55,665 bases of DNA from Phycisphaerales bacterium UBA6054 (GTDB lineage Bacteria; Planctomycetota; Phycisphaerae; Phycisphaerales; UBA1924): contig DIYM01000034.1 in NCBI GenBank assembly GCA_002429045.1, forward strand, positions 1 to 55,665, in the 5' to 3' direction. The translations under genes were made by a program, and so were the position numbers. The notes under the pieces are model-generated. The model did no database searches. It worked only from the letters and a program-made list of their open reading frames with translations, and was not told where the DNA came from. This document shows, one piece after another, positions 45,008 to 53,318 of the stretch (its first letter is position 1; each line of letters opens with the position of its first letter).

Positions 45008-47440
45008 TTACGGGCAGCCCGCGTTGTACGCCGCGATGAAGGCCGAGATATCGAAGAAGTTGAGGACGCCTCTCGGGGCGGCCAGGTCGGCCCGCAGGTC
45101 GTTGGCGTTGTAGGCACCGATGTACGCCGAGACATCAAAGAAGTTCAGGACGCCGTAGGGAGAGGCGAAGTCTGGCGTGCACCGCCCGACGGTGATGGTG
45201 TTGGTGTCGGCGATCCAGTTGTTAGCGAAGCTGGGCTCGTTGTTCCCGGGCTCGCTGACGATGGTGCCGACGTAGTAGCTGCCCGCGGGGGTGTTGAGCG
45301 GGATCTGCACGCTCGAGGTGGACTGGAGGAACGAGCCCGGCGCGACCCCGCTGTAGTTCCGGTCGCCCATATCGCGGTCGCCGGTCGAGATGATGTTGTT
45401 GGTGGACAGGCGGAAGTTGACGCCGAGACCCGTGCTGCTCAGCTCGCCGACGTTGCGGGTGCGGTGGGTGACGTTGATGAACTCACCCGGGTAGAACGTG
45501 CCGGTCGGTGCGTTGGCCAGCTCGGCGGCCATGTCGGGCAGGGGCTGGGGACGCGTGGTGAAGCTCCAGGTCGGACCGGTCACGGTGCCGGCCGAGTTCA
45601 CGGTGTCCACGCGCCAGTAGTAGGTCTGATCGTACGCGAGGTTGGGCAGGTTCCACGAGCTGCTGCTGGTCGTCCCCTGGAACTCGCCGGCGTCGGGGGT
45701 CGAGTCCGTGCCGAAGTACACGCGGTACGAGGTGGCCCGGGCGGCGGTGCCCCAATCGAGGTTCGCGGTGATCTGCTGGCTGGTCGAGTTGTTGGCCGGG
45801 AACGGGCTGGAAGCCGCGGCCGGCAGCCCGAGCGTCACCGTGATCCGCTGGGCGTCCCAGCTGTCCGTGTCGTCGTTGGCGGTCGTGCCCGGCAGGCCCG
45901 AGTCGGCGATGACACCGATGTAATAGGTGCCCGGGGGGGTGTCGATCGGGATGACCGGCGCGGGCACCACGAAGTTCACGTTCGCCATCGCCCCGAAGTC
46001 GCGGTTGTTCCAGTTCCAGGTCGCGATCTGCGTGTCGCTGGTCGAGATGTTGTTGTTGCTCGACAGATACACACGCAGTGTGTAGTCGCGGGCGGGCGGG
46101 TTCGCGTTGGTCGCGTTGACCATGCGGACATCGCACGAGTCGTTCATCGCGGTGCCCGCCCGGACCGTGGTCGAGCCGCGGGCCCGGAACATCAGCGGCT
46201 CCCAGTCTTCGCTGTTCCCGCGGGTCGCGTTCTCGAACGACACCATGTCGGTGGTGAACTGCTCCCAGAGCTTGCAGTACCGGCCGCGATCGTCACGGTT
46301 CGAGGTCGAGCAGACACTGTGGACATAGCGGTTGTCGCCGTCGATGTAGTACATGCCCGACCCGGACATGCCGCCCCAGACGGTGTCGAGACAGTTCCCG
46401 CCCGTGTTGAGCTGCATCTGGTTGCCCGGGCACGAGTCCACCGTGCCGTTCCAGTAGTACATGTCCCGCCCGTTGTGGAGCCCGGCGGTCGGGCAGTTCT
46501 CGGCGGGGTACGAGAAGTTGTTGTACGTGCGGCTCTGGATGCTCCCGCACGACCCGCCCCAGGCCCACGCGTACCAGCCGGTGAGCATGCCGACGTTGCG
46601 CGAACCCCCCCGTGTGATGCGCACGAGACCCACGTCGCGGTCCCAGTTGCCGTTGTTGACCCAGTCCGATCCGCCGATGTACGCGGTGCCGTAGGCGTAG
46701 CCGAAGTTGTCGAACTCGTCGTCGGAGTCCGGACCGAAGATGCCCCCGTCCCCGTCCCACGCGGGATAGACGTAGACGATCTCGGCCCAGTCGAAGATGT
46801 TGATGCCGTTGGGGCTGCGGGCGTACAGACAGTGGGCTGCGGTCAGCACCACGCCCGAGTCGGCCATCGTGCCCGAGCAGGTGAACCAACGCGTGGTCCC
46901 GCCCTGATCGGTGAACCGCATCGCGAGCTTGACGTTGCCCGAGCGGGGGAAGGTGTCCAGCCCGCCGGCGAGGGTCATGCTCCCGAACGAGCGGGTGAGT
47001 TCCTGCATGCGGTCTTCGGACGCGACGCCGAGGTACTGGCCCTCGATGCTCTGGCCCCCGATCGCCCCCGAACGCGCCGATTCGGCCAGTTCGATCGTCT
47101 CGCCCGTCAGGGCGTCGTAGAACACGGCGCTGTCGCTGAACGAGACGTGACGGAGCAACTCCGCCTCATCCACGCCCTCGGGCAGCGGCATCGGAGGGAT
47201 CTCGTGCAGCGGCGGGTGCGAGGGCAACGCGACCTTCTGGTCAAACGCCCGCTGATGAGCGAACAACGCCTGCAGGCGCTCGCCCGCGGTGGGCATCCCC
47301 GCGTCGACGTTGGCCGGGACGGGGCGCATCCCGTCGCGCCCCTCGATCTGTTGGGCGTCCTGCTGGATCTGGGCGGCGCTGGAGCCGGCCAGCATGGTCA
47401 GAGCCGCGATACAGGTGGTCCGTGTGGTGTTGCGAGACAT
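45008..47440 (-). CDS. Trypsin-like (S1) serine protease with dockerin tail
   Basis: The 810-residue secreted protein has a signal peptide (CIAALTMLAGSSAAQ), a propeptide-like region to about 150 and an S1 domain with catalytic His203 (VVLTAAHC), Asp269 (NWDRDVGLVRI) and Ser359 (WGGMSGSGMYY), resembling glutamyl-endopeptidase-type members. Two similar CARDB-like beta-domains (about 420-530 and 660-755) share SSNNNISTSDTQ/LSTNNIISTGDRD and TPxGxYYxGxIxDSG/SEP segments. They flank a fibronectin-III-like domain (about 540-640, ATSYRVYFGTDSTP). The dockerin-like tail (CTPDFASPYGVLNFFD, then DLAAPRGVLNFFD) ends NAGCP. Probably an extracellular scaffold- or surface-bound protease. Confidence 0.9.
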   Translation of the reverse strand: MSRNTTRTTCIAALTMLAGSSAAQIQQDAQQIEGRDGMRPVPANVDAGMPTAGERLQALFAHQRAFDQKVALPSHPPLHEIPPMPLPEGVDEAELLRHVSFSDSAVFYDALTGETIELAESARSGAIGGQSIEGQYLGVASEDRMQELTRSFGSMTLAGGLDTFPRSGNVKLAMRFTDQGGTTRWFTCSGTMADSGVVLTAAHCLYARSPNGINIFDWAEIVYVYPAWDGDGGIFGPDSDDEFDNFGYAYGTAYIGGSDWVNNGNWDRDVGLVRITRGGSRNVGMLTGWYAWAWGGSCGSIQSRTYNNFSYPAENCPTAGLHNGRDMYYWNGTVDSCPGNQMQLNTGGNCLDTVWGGMSGSGMYYIDGDNRYVHSVCSTSNRDDRGRYCKLWEQFTTDMVSFENATRGNSEDWEPLMFRARGSTTVRAGTAMNDSCDVRMVNATNANPPARDYTLRVYLSSNNNISTSDTQIATWNWNNRDFGAMANVNFVVPAPVIPIDTPPGTYYIGVIADSGLPGTTANDDTDSWDAQRITVTLGLPAAASSPFPANNSTSQQITANLDWGTAARATSYRVYFGTDSTPDAGEFQGTTSSSSWNLPNLAYDQTYYWRVDTVNSAGTVTGPTWSFTTRPQPLPDMAAELANAPTGTFYPGEFINVTHRTRNVGELSSTGLGVNFRLSTNNIISTGDRDMGDRNYSGVAPGSFLQSTSSVQIPLNTPAGSYYVGTIVSEPGNNEPSFANNWIADTNTITVGRCTPDFASPYGVLNFFDVSAYIGAYNANDLRADLAAPRGVLNFFDISAFIAAYNAGCP

Positions 47441-47623
47441 GGCTTTGGTTCCCTGTGCTTTGCGATGACGGAACAGGGGGACAAACAGCGCCCACGGATC
47501 ACTCGACCCGTGCGGTCATCGTTTCGCTGTATGGCTTGAGGGCCCGACGCCCTGTCCCCGGTCATCTGTGCATTAACAGAGCGGGGGAGAACCACCCCGG
47601 TCACACGGTTGCGTGGAATTGCA

Positions 47624-47654
47624 AAGAAAAAACCACCGGCGGAGCCGGTGGTTT
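47624..47654 (-). terminator. Intrinsic terminator after the sugar dehydrogenase gene
   Basis: On the minus strand AAACCACCGGC and GCCGGTGGTTT (47654-47644 and 47640-47630) form an 11-bp stem followed by TTTTTTC, about 36 bases after the stop codon. Confidence 0.85.
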
Positions 47655-47689
47655 CGCTCAGAACACGCAACGTGTTTCATCACAGTATC

Positions 47690-49075
47690 TTACGGGCAGC
47701 CCGCGTTGTACAGGCCGATATAGGCCGAGATGTCAAAGAAGTTGAGTGACCCGAAAGGGGCCGCCAGGTCGGCGCTCGCTTCCCCGGCGTTGAACGCGCC
47801 GATGTACGCCGCGATGTCGAAGAAGTTGAGCGTTCCGAACGGCTCGGCGAAGTCCGGCACGCAGGCCTCGGGCTCGCAGGTATCGATCACGCCGTCGCCG
47901 TTCGCGTCCGGGGGGCTGGTGAGGACGAGCCTGTAGATAGTGCCCTGGAACAGGTTGCCGATGTAGATCTCGCCGTTCTCGTCCTGGCCGAACGAGGACA
48001 CGTTGAAGTTGGTGTCGAACGCGGTGGTGCGGGCGAAGCTGTTGTCGGGGTCCAGGTACCAGATGGTCCCGGTGCAGAAATCGCTGAAGAAGTACTTGCC
48101 TGTGAAGTCATCGCCCAGCTCGCAGCCGCGGTAGACATAGCCGCCCGTGATCGAGCAGCCCAGGCTGTGGCTGTAATCGTGGACGGGATCGACCCAGTCG
48201 GGATCGCTGGAGGGGCAGCCGGAGATGCCCGAGGACTGATTCCCCTCGCGGCAGCGCCAGCCGTAGTGGTTCCCGCCCGGGTCGCCCGCGGGCTGGAAGT
48301 TGATCTCCTCCCAGGAGAACTGGCCGACGTCGGCCATCCAGAGGTCGCCGGTCTCCATGTCGAAGGACGAGCGCCAGGGGTTCCGCAGCCCGTAGTCCCA
48401 GATCTCGTCGCGGGCGTTGTCCCCGGCCGCGGCGAAGGGGTTGTCGGCGGGGATGGCGTACTCGAGACCGGGGTCCTGGTTGTCGACATCGATCCGGAGC
48501 ATCTTGCCGAGCAGGTTGACCAGCCTGGCCGCGTTGTTCTGCGGGTCGTTGCCCGAGCCGCCGTCGCCGGTCGCGATGTACAGGTAGCCGTCGGGCCCGA
48601 ACCCGAGCCAGCCCCCGTTGTGGTTCGAGAACGGCTGGCTGAACTCGAGCAGGCGACGCTCCGAGCTCGGATCGCCGAACTCGGGAACAGCGCTGCGCTG
48701 GTACTCGGCGATGATGGTGCCGAACCCGCCGCTCGACAGGGTCCCGGTGTAGTTCACGTAGAACTTGCCGTTGTTCTCGTAGTCGGGGTGGAACGCGAGA
48801 CCGAGCAACCCTCGCTCGTCGTTCCCGCTGTTGCCGCCCGTCACGCTGCTGTCGATGTCGAGGAACGGCGTGGGGGCGAGCGTGCCGTCGGCGTTGACCA
48901 GACGGATCTGACCCTCCTGCTCAATGATGTACAACCGGCCCGAGTCATCCCCGGCGTGGGTGAGGAACACCGGGCGATCGATCCCGGTCAAGAAGACTTC
49001 GGTGGTCAGTTGAGCGTTGGCCGCGGTGCCGCACGCGGCCAGCATCCCGAGCCCGAGGACAGCGTTCTTCAGCAT
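47690..49075 (-). CDS. PQQ-dependent sugar dehydrogenase-like protein with dockerin tail
   Basis: The 461-residue secreted protein has a signal peptide (AVLGLGMLAACGTAANAQ) and the six-bladed propeller of soluble glucose/sorbosone dehydrogenases. Recognisable motifs are GIDRPVFLTHAGD, DERGLLGLAFHPDY (active-site His), HNGGWLGFGPDGYLYIATGDGG, GLRNPWRSSFD, ADVGQFSWEEIN and ITGGYVYRG. Family members oxidise aldose sugars with PQQ; some homologues bind sugar-like ligands without known activity. The tail has two degenerate loops (DFAEPFGTLNFFD, DLAAPFGSLNFFD) ending NAGCP. It lies next to a dockerin-bearing cytochrome gene, a possible electron acceptor. Confidence 0.9.
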   Translation of the reverse strand: MLKNAVLGLGMLAACGTAANAQLTTEVFLTGIDRPVFLTHAGDDSGRLYIIEQEGQIRLVNADGTLAPTPFLDIDSSVTGGNSGNDERGLLGLAFHPDYENNGKFYVNYTGTLSSGGFGTIIAEYQRSAVPEFGDPSSERRLLEFSQPFSNHNGGWLGFGPDGYLYIATGDGGSGNDPQNNAARLVNLLGKMLRIDVDNQDPGLEYAIPADNPFAAAGDNARDEIWDYGLRNPWRSSFDMETGDLWMADVGQFSWEEINFQPAGDPGGNHYGWRCREGNQSSGISGCPSSDPDWVDPVHDYSHSLGCSITGGYVYRGCELGDDFTGKYFFSDFCTGTIWYLDPDNSFARTTAFDTNFNVSSFGQDENGEIYIGNLFQGTIYRLVLTSPPDANGDGVIDTCEPEACVPDFAEPFGTLNFFDIAAYIGAFNAGEASADLAAPFGSLNFFDISAYIGLYNAGCP

Positions 49076-49356
49076 GATCTCACTCCTGTATCGTTCTGGA
49101 CTTCTGTGGTGCCCGCCCGACCCCCATTCCGGGGTTCGCGCGGGCGTGGTGGGGGTATGAATGAGCAGATCCGCCCGGCAGAACGCCCGGATCCGCTCCT
49201 TTGGAGTCTAATCAATCCCCGCCCGTGAACCAGCGGATTCCCGGGGAATCGGGGATCATCCGATAACCCCTCGCCCAGAAACTGGGGCCCGACCGAGACC
49301 GAGCCCAGAGCACACGATCAGAGCCCCCAGCCGGGGCGCCCACCACGGCAAGCGGC

Positions 49357-51258
49357 TCAGGGGCAGCCCGCGTTGTACGCCGCGATGAACGCGGAGATAT
49401 CGAAGAAGTTGAACAACCCGTCGCCCCCGCCCTCGGGGAAGAAATCGGCCCGCGGGTCCTGGGCGTTGAAGTAGGCGATGTACTGCGAGATATCGAAGAA
49501 GTTCAGCGCACCGTCCGGGGCACCGGCCGGGAAGAGATCGACCGCGCAGGCCCCGAAGCTGATCTCCATGAAGTCCATCTCGACCGGGGGGCTCTTGCCC
49601 AGCAGTTCCCATTGGTCGTAGAGCACCTGCCCGGTCGTGTTGGTCCGGTTCTCGTCCCGGAGGAACTCGATGTACTCCTTGCTCGCAGTCTGGTAGTACA
49701 GGCGGGCCTCGGCCCGGGCGGCGCCCGCGGGGATCGCGTAGAGCGTGTCGTCCCAGTACTGGCCGTCCGCGTAGACCGCGCCGACCGGCGCGGCCTGGAT
49801 CGCCTCGAAGTTCGCGTTGGTGAACCCGCGGGGAGGGATGCGGTTGTCCTTGACCCACATGTTGTTGAGCACGAAGTGGAACGATTCGCCCTCGGGCTTG
49901 CCGCTCGCCGCGGAAACAGCGGCGTCGATGCCCATCTTGCCCTCGTACACCTTGGTGTCCGCAACGGTCAACAACGCGTCAGACGCGTCGTACGCGCCAC
50001 GCTCGGCGATCAACGCGTCGGAACCATCAAAGAACCGCACGTTGATCCACATGCGCCGGCCCTCGGGGTACCCCGTGGGGAGCTTGTGGCCAGACTGGTT
50101 GATGATCCGCACGTTCAGATCCGAACCGATCTCGGTCAGCTCCATGTCCGACGCGTTGCGGAGCATCTCCTCCGCCCGGGCGATGGACTGGTTGACGCTG
50201 TCCTCGGTGAGGAACGTCTCGGAATCCGGGTAGAGGTTGCGGATCGCCGCGAGCACCCAGGTGTTCCCGCCGTTGAACGAGTGCAGCGGCATGTCGTCGC
50301 GTTCGGGCTCGAAGCGGCAGGCCTGCGCGCTGACATCCGGCATGTGGCAGTCCTGGCAGCTCGACACCTCGAGCTTGTTGCCGCCGAATCGCCCGCCCAT
50401 GTCGATGGGAGCCAGCGCGAAGTCGGACATCGACCATTCCGAGTAGGTCCGCTCGAGCGGGAACATGTCGAACTTGTCCTGGGTCGGGTGCGGGGTGTTG
50501 AGATTGTTGAGCGCGTAGGTGCCGTCGGGCTGCTTGGAGTAGACCGGGTTGGACACGTCGTGGCATGTCGCGCACATCGCCGAGTCCTGATGGAACGGGG
50601 ACTGGAGCCAATCGTGGTAGAAGAAGTCCGGGCCGACGTCGCGCGGACCGCGGCGTCGGTCCAGCGGATCAAGCACGAAGTTGCCCGAGTGGGCGTTGGG
50701 CGGCACCGCGGGCAAACCGACACCCGGGGCGGTCAGATCGTTGATGATGTCGTTGTCGACCGCGGGCGACACGCCGGCCTGATAGTTCGGATCGACCATG
50801 CGGTGGCAGAAGTTGCAACTCACGCCCTGGAAATCCGCGCCGGCGAGCGCAGAACCATCGGTGGGCGTCGAGTTGCCGGCGAGCCAGCCGCCCGGAGTGT
50901 GACAGCGGATGCAGAGGTCACCAGAGAACGCCGCGTCCTGGTTCGCGATCGTCAGGCAGGCGTGGAACAGCGGGTCGCGTGCCGACTGACCCATCATCGA
51001 CGCGGCCCAGTTCGTGAACGGCTCGTGCGCCGAGTCGTACAGACCGTGGCAACTCAGGCACGCCTGGGAGTCCACGACCGGGTGGTCCAGCGTGTTCGGC
51101 TGGGTGCCGCTGAGCGTGAAATCCGGGATCGTCGTCGGAACCGGAGTCCCGTCGGCGAACGTCACCGCGAGCATCCCGGTCCCGAACGCACCCACCGCAC
51201 ACCAACTCCCCAACTTGCCGAGTTTGGCAAACCGTGACGCAGACTCTCCGGTCTTCAT
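49357..51258 (-). CDS. Pentaheme c-type cytochrome with dockerin tail
   Basis: The 633-residue exported protein has an N-terminal signal (LGSWCAVGAFGTGMLAVTFA) and five CxxCH haem-attachment sites: CLSCH, CIRCH, CNFCH, CATCH and CQDCH, all in the first 300 residues, with several additional His residues as possible distal ligands. A beta-rich C-terminal half follows (NVRIINQSGHKLPTGYPEGRRM), as in cytochrome c554-like and related planctomycete multihaem proteins. The tail has two loop variants (APDGALNFFD, GGDGLFNFFD) and ends NAGCP. It is likely an extracytoplasmic electron carrier or oxidoreductase; its substrate is unknown. GAGGTGTATGAG precedes ATG 51258. Divergent from an HTH regulator. 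Confidence 0.88.
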   Translation of the reverse strand: MKTGESASRFAKLGKLGSWCAVGAFGTGMLAVTFADGTPVPTTIPDFTLSGTQPNTLDHPVVDSQACLSCHGLYDSAHEPFTNWAASMMGQSARDPLFHACLTIANQDAAFSGDLCIRCHTPGGWLAGNSTPTDGSALAGADFQGVSCNFCHRMVDPNYQAGVSPAVDNDIINDLTAPGVGLPAVPPNAHSGNFVLDPLDRRRGPRDVGPDFFYHDWLQSPFHQDSAMCATCHDVSNPVYSKQPDGTYALNNLNTPHPTQDKFDMFPLERTYSEWSMSDFALAPIDMGGRFGGNKLEVSSCQDCHMPDVSAQACRFEPERDDMPLHSFNGGNTWVLAAIRNLYPDSETFLTEDSVNQSIARAEEMLRNASDMELTEIGSDLNVRIINQSGHKLPTGYPEGRRMWINVRFFDGSDALIAERGAYDASDALLTVADTKVYEGKMGIDAAVSAASGKPEGESFHFVLNNMWVKDNRIPPRGFTNANFEAIQAAPVGAVYADGQYWDDTLYAIPAGAARAEARLYYQTASKEYIEFLRDENRTNTTGQVLYDQWELLGKSPPVEMDFMEISFGACAVDLFPAGAPDGALNFFDISQYIAYFNAQDPRADFFPEGGGDGLFNFFDISAFIAAYNAGCP

Positions 51259-51549
51259 CTCATACACCTCGATCTGAATCCAACGCGTCCGAATAACGGA
51301 GAACCCGCCCTCGATATCCGATTCTCTCCCAGAGCGGCCGGTGTTGCAACAAATTCGGCACCTTCTGGTCAGAATTTCGCACTCGGTACGCGTGCACGGC
51401 TCCCCGCACGCGCACACCCTGATCCAGGCACACGAACCGGGTCAAGATCCGGTTAAAAACCGTACAGAAGGCTCGCAATCGGGGTTTCTCCCTCATCAGG
51501 TCGCCACCCGTGGCATGGTAGAATCGTTCTTAAGATGGGGAAAAACCCG

Positions 51550-51559
51550 GAATCGATTC
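51550..51559. promoter_or_regulatory. Palindrome in the cytochrome/regulator intergenic gap
   Basis: GAATCGATTC is a perfect 10-base palindrome, followed closely by a second GGAATCGG. It sits in the 368-base gap 51259-51626 that separates the divergent cytochrome and HTH-regulator genes, and could be an autoregulatory site. No gene is visible in the gap. Confidence 0.3.
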
Positions 51560-51626
51560 GGAATCGGATCTCGGACCACGCACGAAGACGACACGCGGGT
51601 CTTGTAATCCCGCTCGCGAGGTCGGC

Positions 51627-52259
51627 ATGCCAGAAGACACCTTCCCCCGAACACACACGATCACCGACCCCGACACGATGTGGGTCCTCTCGAGCCCGGC
51701 ACGCCGGGAGGTCCTCCGGGCGGCGTGTGCGCTGGGCCGGTGCTCGGTGAGCGAGATCGCGGAGCTCACCGGCCGCAGCCGTACATCGTTGTACCCGCAC
51801 GTCGAACAGCTCGTCGAGCACAAGCTGCTCCTCGACGATGGCACGCGCCCGAGCGGCAAGCGGCAGGAGCAGCTCTACAAGCCCATCGCACAGCTCATCA
51901 AGACCCGCCACGACCCCGACAAACCCGACGTGGTCAAGTACCACATCGCGTACGGCAAAGCGGTGTGCCGGCACATCGCCCGCCTCTTCGAGCACGCGAT
52001 CTCACGCCGGGACTGCAAGACACGCGGGCCGCACCGCGACACCATGTGCAGCTCGCGCACGGTCTGGGTGGACAACGCCGAACTCGAGGAGATCAACGAG
52101 TTGCTCGGGCGGCTCCACGAGATCTGCCTGCGCAACCGGCCTGGGGAAGGCAAACGGCTGATCCAGATCGGCATGGTCATCGCGCCCGAGGCCCGCGCCA
52201 TCGACACAGAAGAAGACGATCAGGAACACCCAGAGAATCCCGCTGTCACGCCGGGGTGA
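51627..52259 (+). CDS. Winged-helix (ArsR-like) transcriptional regulator
   Basis: The 210-residue protein has an ArsR-type winged helix at about 15-85 (MWVLSSPARREVLRAACALGRCSVSEIAELTGRSRTSLYPHVEQLVEHKLL) with a basic wing. A helical C-terminal half contains RLFEHAISRRDC and VWVDNAELEEINELLGRLHEIC. The second half resembles the effector or dimerisation region of planctomycete HTH-domain proteins, but I do not recognise its ligand. It is the only plus-strand gene in the 42-55 kb block, divergent from the cytochrome gene, so it may control it. Confidence 0.82.
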   Translation: MPEDTFPRTHTITDPDTMWVLSSPARREVLRAACALGRCSVSEIAELTGRSRTSLYPHVEQLVEHKLLLDDGTRPSGKRQEQLYKPIAQLIKTRHDPDKPDVVKYHIAYGKAVCRHIARLFEHAISRRDCKTRGPHRDTMCSSRTVWVDNAELEEINELLGRLHEICLRNRPGEGKRLIQIGMVIAPEARAIDTEEDDQEHPENPAVTPG

Positions 52260-52268
52260 CCGGGGCGC

Positions 52269-53318
52269 TCACGGGCAACCCGCGTTGTACGCGCCGATGT
52301 ACTCGGCGACATCGAAGAAGTTGAACGCGCCGAACGGCTCGGCCAAGTCGGCCGACGGATCCATCGCGTTGAACGCGCCGATGAACGCCGCCACATCGAA
52401 GAAGTTCAGCTCTCCGAACGGCTCGGCAAAATCGGGCACGCAGGACGGGGGGGCCTGGTCGTCGAGCGCCAGCGTGACCGCGTCCCACGTTCCCTCCGCC
52501 TCGATCGTTCCCAGATTGGTCGCGGCTCCGCTCGCCGGGTCGATCGTGAACAGGTTCGCCGAGACCTCCTCGAATGAGTCGGGGCCAGTCTGCCTGAAGC
52601 CTTGGACCGCGGCGTATAGCGTGCCGTCGGCGGCCCAATCGAGCCCCCCGTCGAACTGCGCGTTGAACCCGATTCCTGTCACGAGCACACTCGAAACCAC
52701 GGTGTTCGTGTCGAGGTCGAGCCTGTACAACCGCACACCGCCCGATCCGGTCAGCCCGAGCCCCCAGATCTCCCCGGGTGCGAGCGTCGGGTGCCCCTCG
52801 GGGACCGTCGCCAGACCGTTGAGCGAGAGGTTGAGGATGTTGTGCACCGAGAGCACGGCACCGGTGTCCGCGTCGGATCGGACGATCCGCCCGAATCCGG
52901 AGACGTTGGTCGTCGAGTATGCCACCGCCCCGTCGTTTGAGAACGTGAACCCCGCCACGCCCGGTTCCATCCAGCCGATCGAGTCGATCAGCGTGTTGGA
53001 ATCATCGGTCAACGAGAGGGCACGAACCGAGTTGGTCGTGTTCTCGAACGCGACCAACTCTCCGGTGCCGGGCCGGACATCGGCACCGCCGAAGCGGAGA
53101 TCGACGGCCGGGCGGCTGACCTGGATCACGATCGACGGATCGGCGAGATCCACCGCGGCCAGCGAGCCGAGTTCGACGCCCGGCGCTCCGAAGAACGCGG
53201 AGCCCTCGATGATGTACGCGCGCGTGGGTCCCCCCGCGACCGATGCCGAGGCGAGAAGCCCGATCACCGTAAGCCCGGCGGCGTGCTTGAGCGTGCTTGG
53301 GCGGTTCGCGTGGTTCAT
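52269..53318 (-). CDS. Secreted beta-propeller-like protein with dockerin tail
   Basis: The 349-residue protein has a signal peptide (AAGLTVIGLLASASVAGG) and a repeat body (AAVDLADPSIVIQVSR, GELVAFENTTNSVRALS, GRIVRSDADTGAVLSVHN, LDWAADGTLYAAVQG) that looks like a small propeller. It ends in two degenerate dockerin loops (DFAEPFGELNFFD and DLAEPFGAFNFFD), then NAGCP. Its ATG overlaps the stop of the upstream propeller gene by four bases (ATGA), so they are translationally coupled. No enzyme motif is visible. Confidence 0.85.
   Translation of the reverse strand: MNHANRPSTLKHAAGLTVIGLLASASVAGGPTRAYIIEGSAFFGAPGVELGSLAAVDLADPSIVIQVSRPAVDLRFGGADVRPGTGELVAFENTTNSVRALSLTDDSNTLIDSIGWMEPGVAGFTFSNDGAVAYSTTNVSGFGRIVRSDADTGAVLSVHNILNLSLNGLATVPEGHPTLAPGEIWGLGLTGSGGVRLYRLDLDTNTVVSSVLVTGIGFNAQFDGGLDWAADGTLYAAVQGFRQTGPDSFEEVSANLFTIDPASGAATNLGTIEAEGTWDAVTLALDDQAPPSCVPDFAEPFGELNFFDVAAFIGAFNAMDPSADLAEPFGAFNFFDVAEYIGAYNAGCP

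Noticed and set aside
44843..47539. An 898-codon open frame on the plus strand
   Set aside because: It is antisense to the trypsin-like protease, whose catalytic motifs, signal peptide, tail and terminator are all on the minus strand. Long antisense frames are expected at this GC content.
47441..47689. Small gene on the minus strand
   Set aside because: The frame is dominated by terminator sequence and leader DNA, and has no ribosome site or recognisable content.
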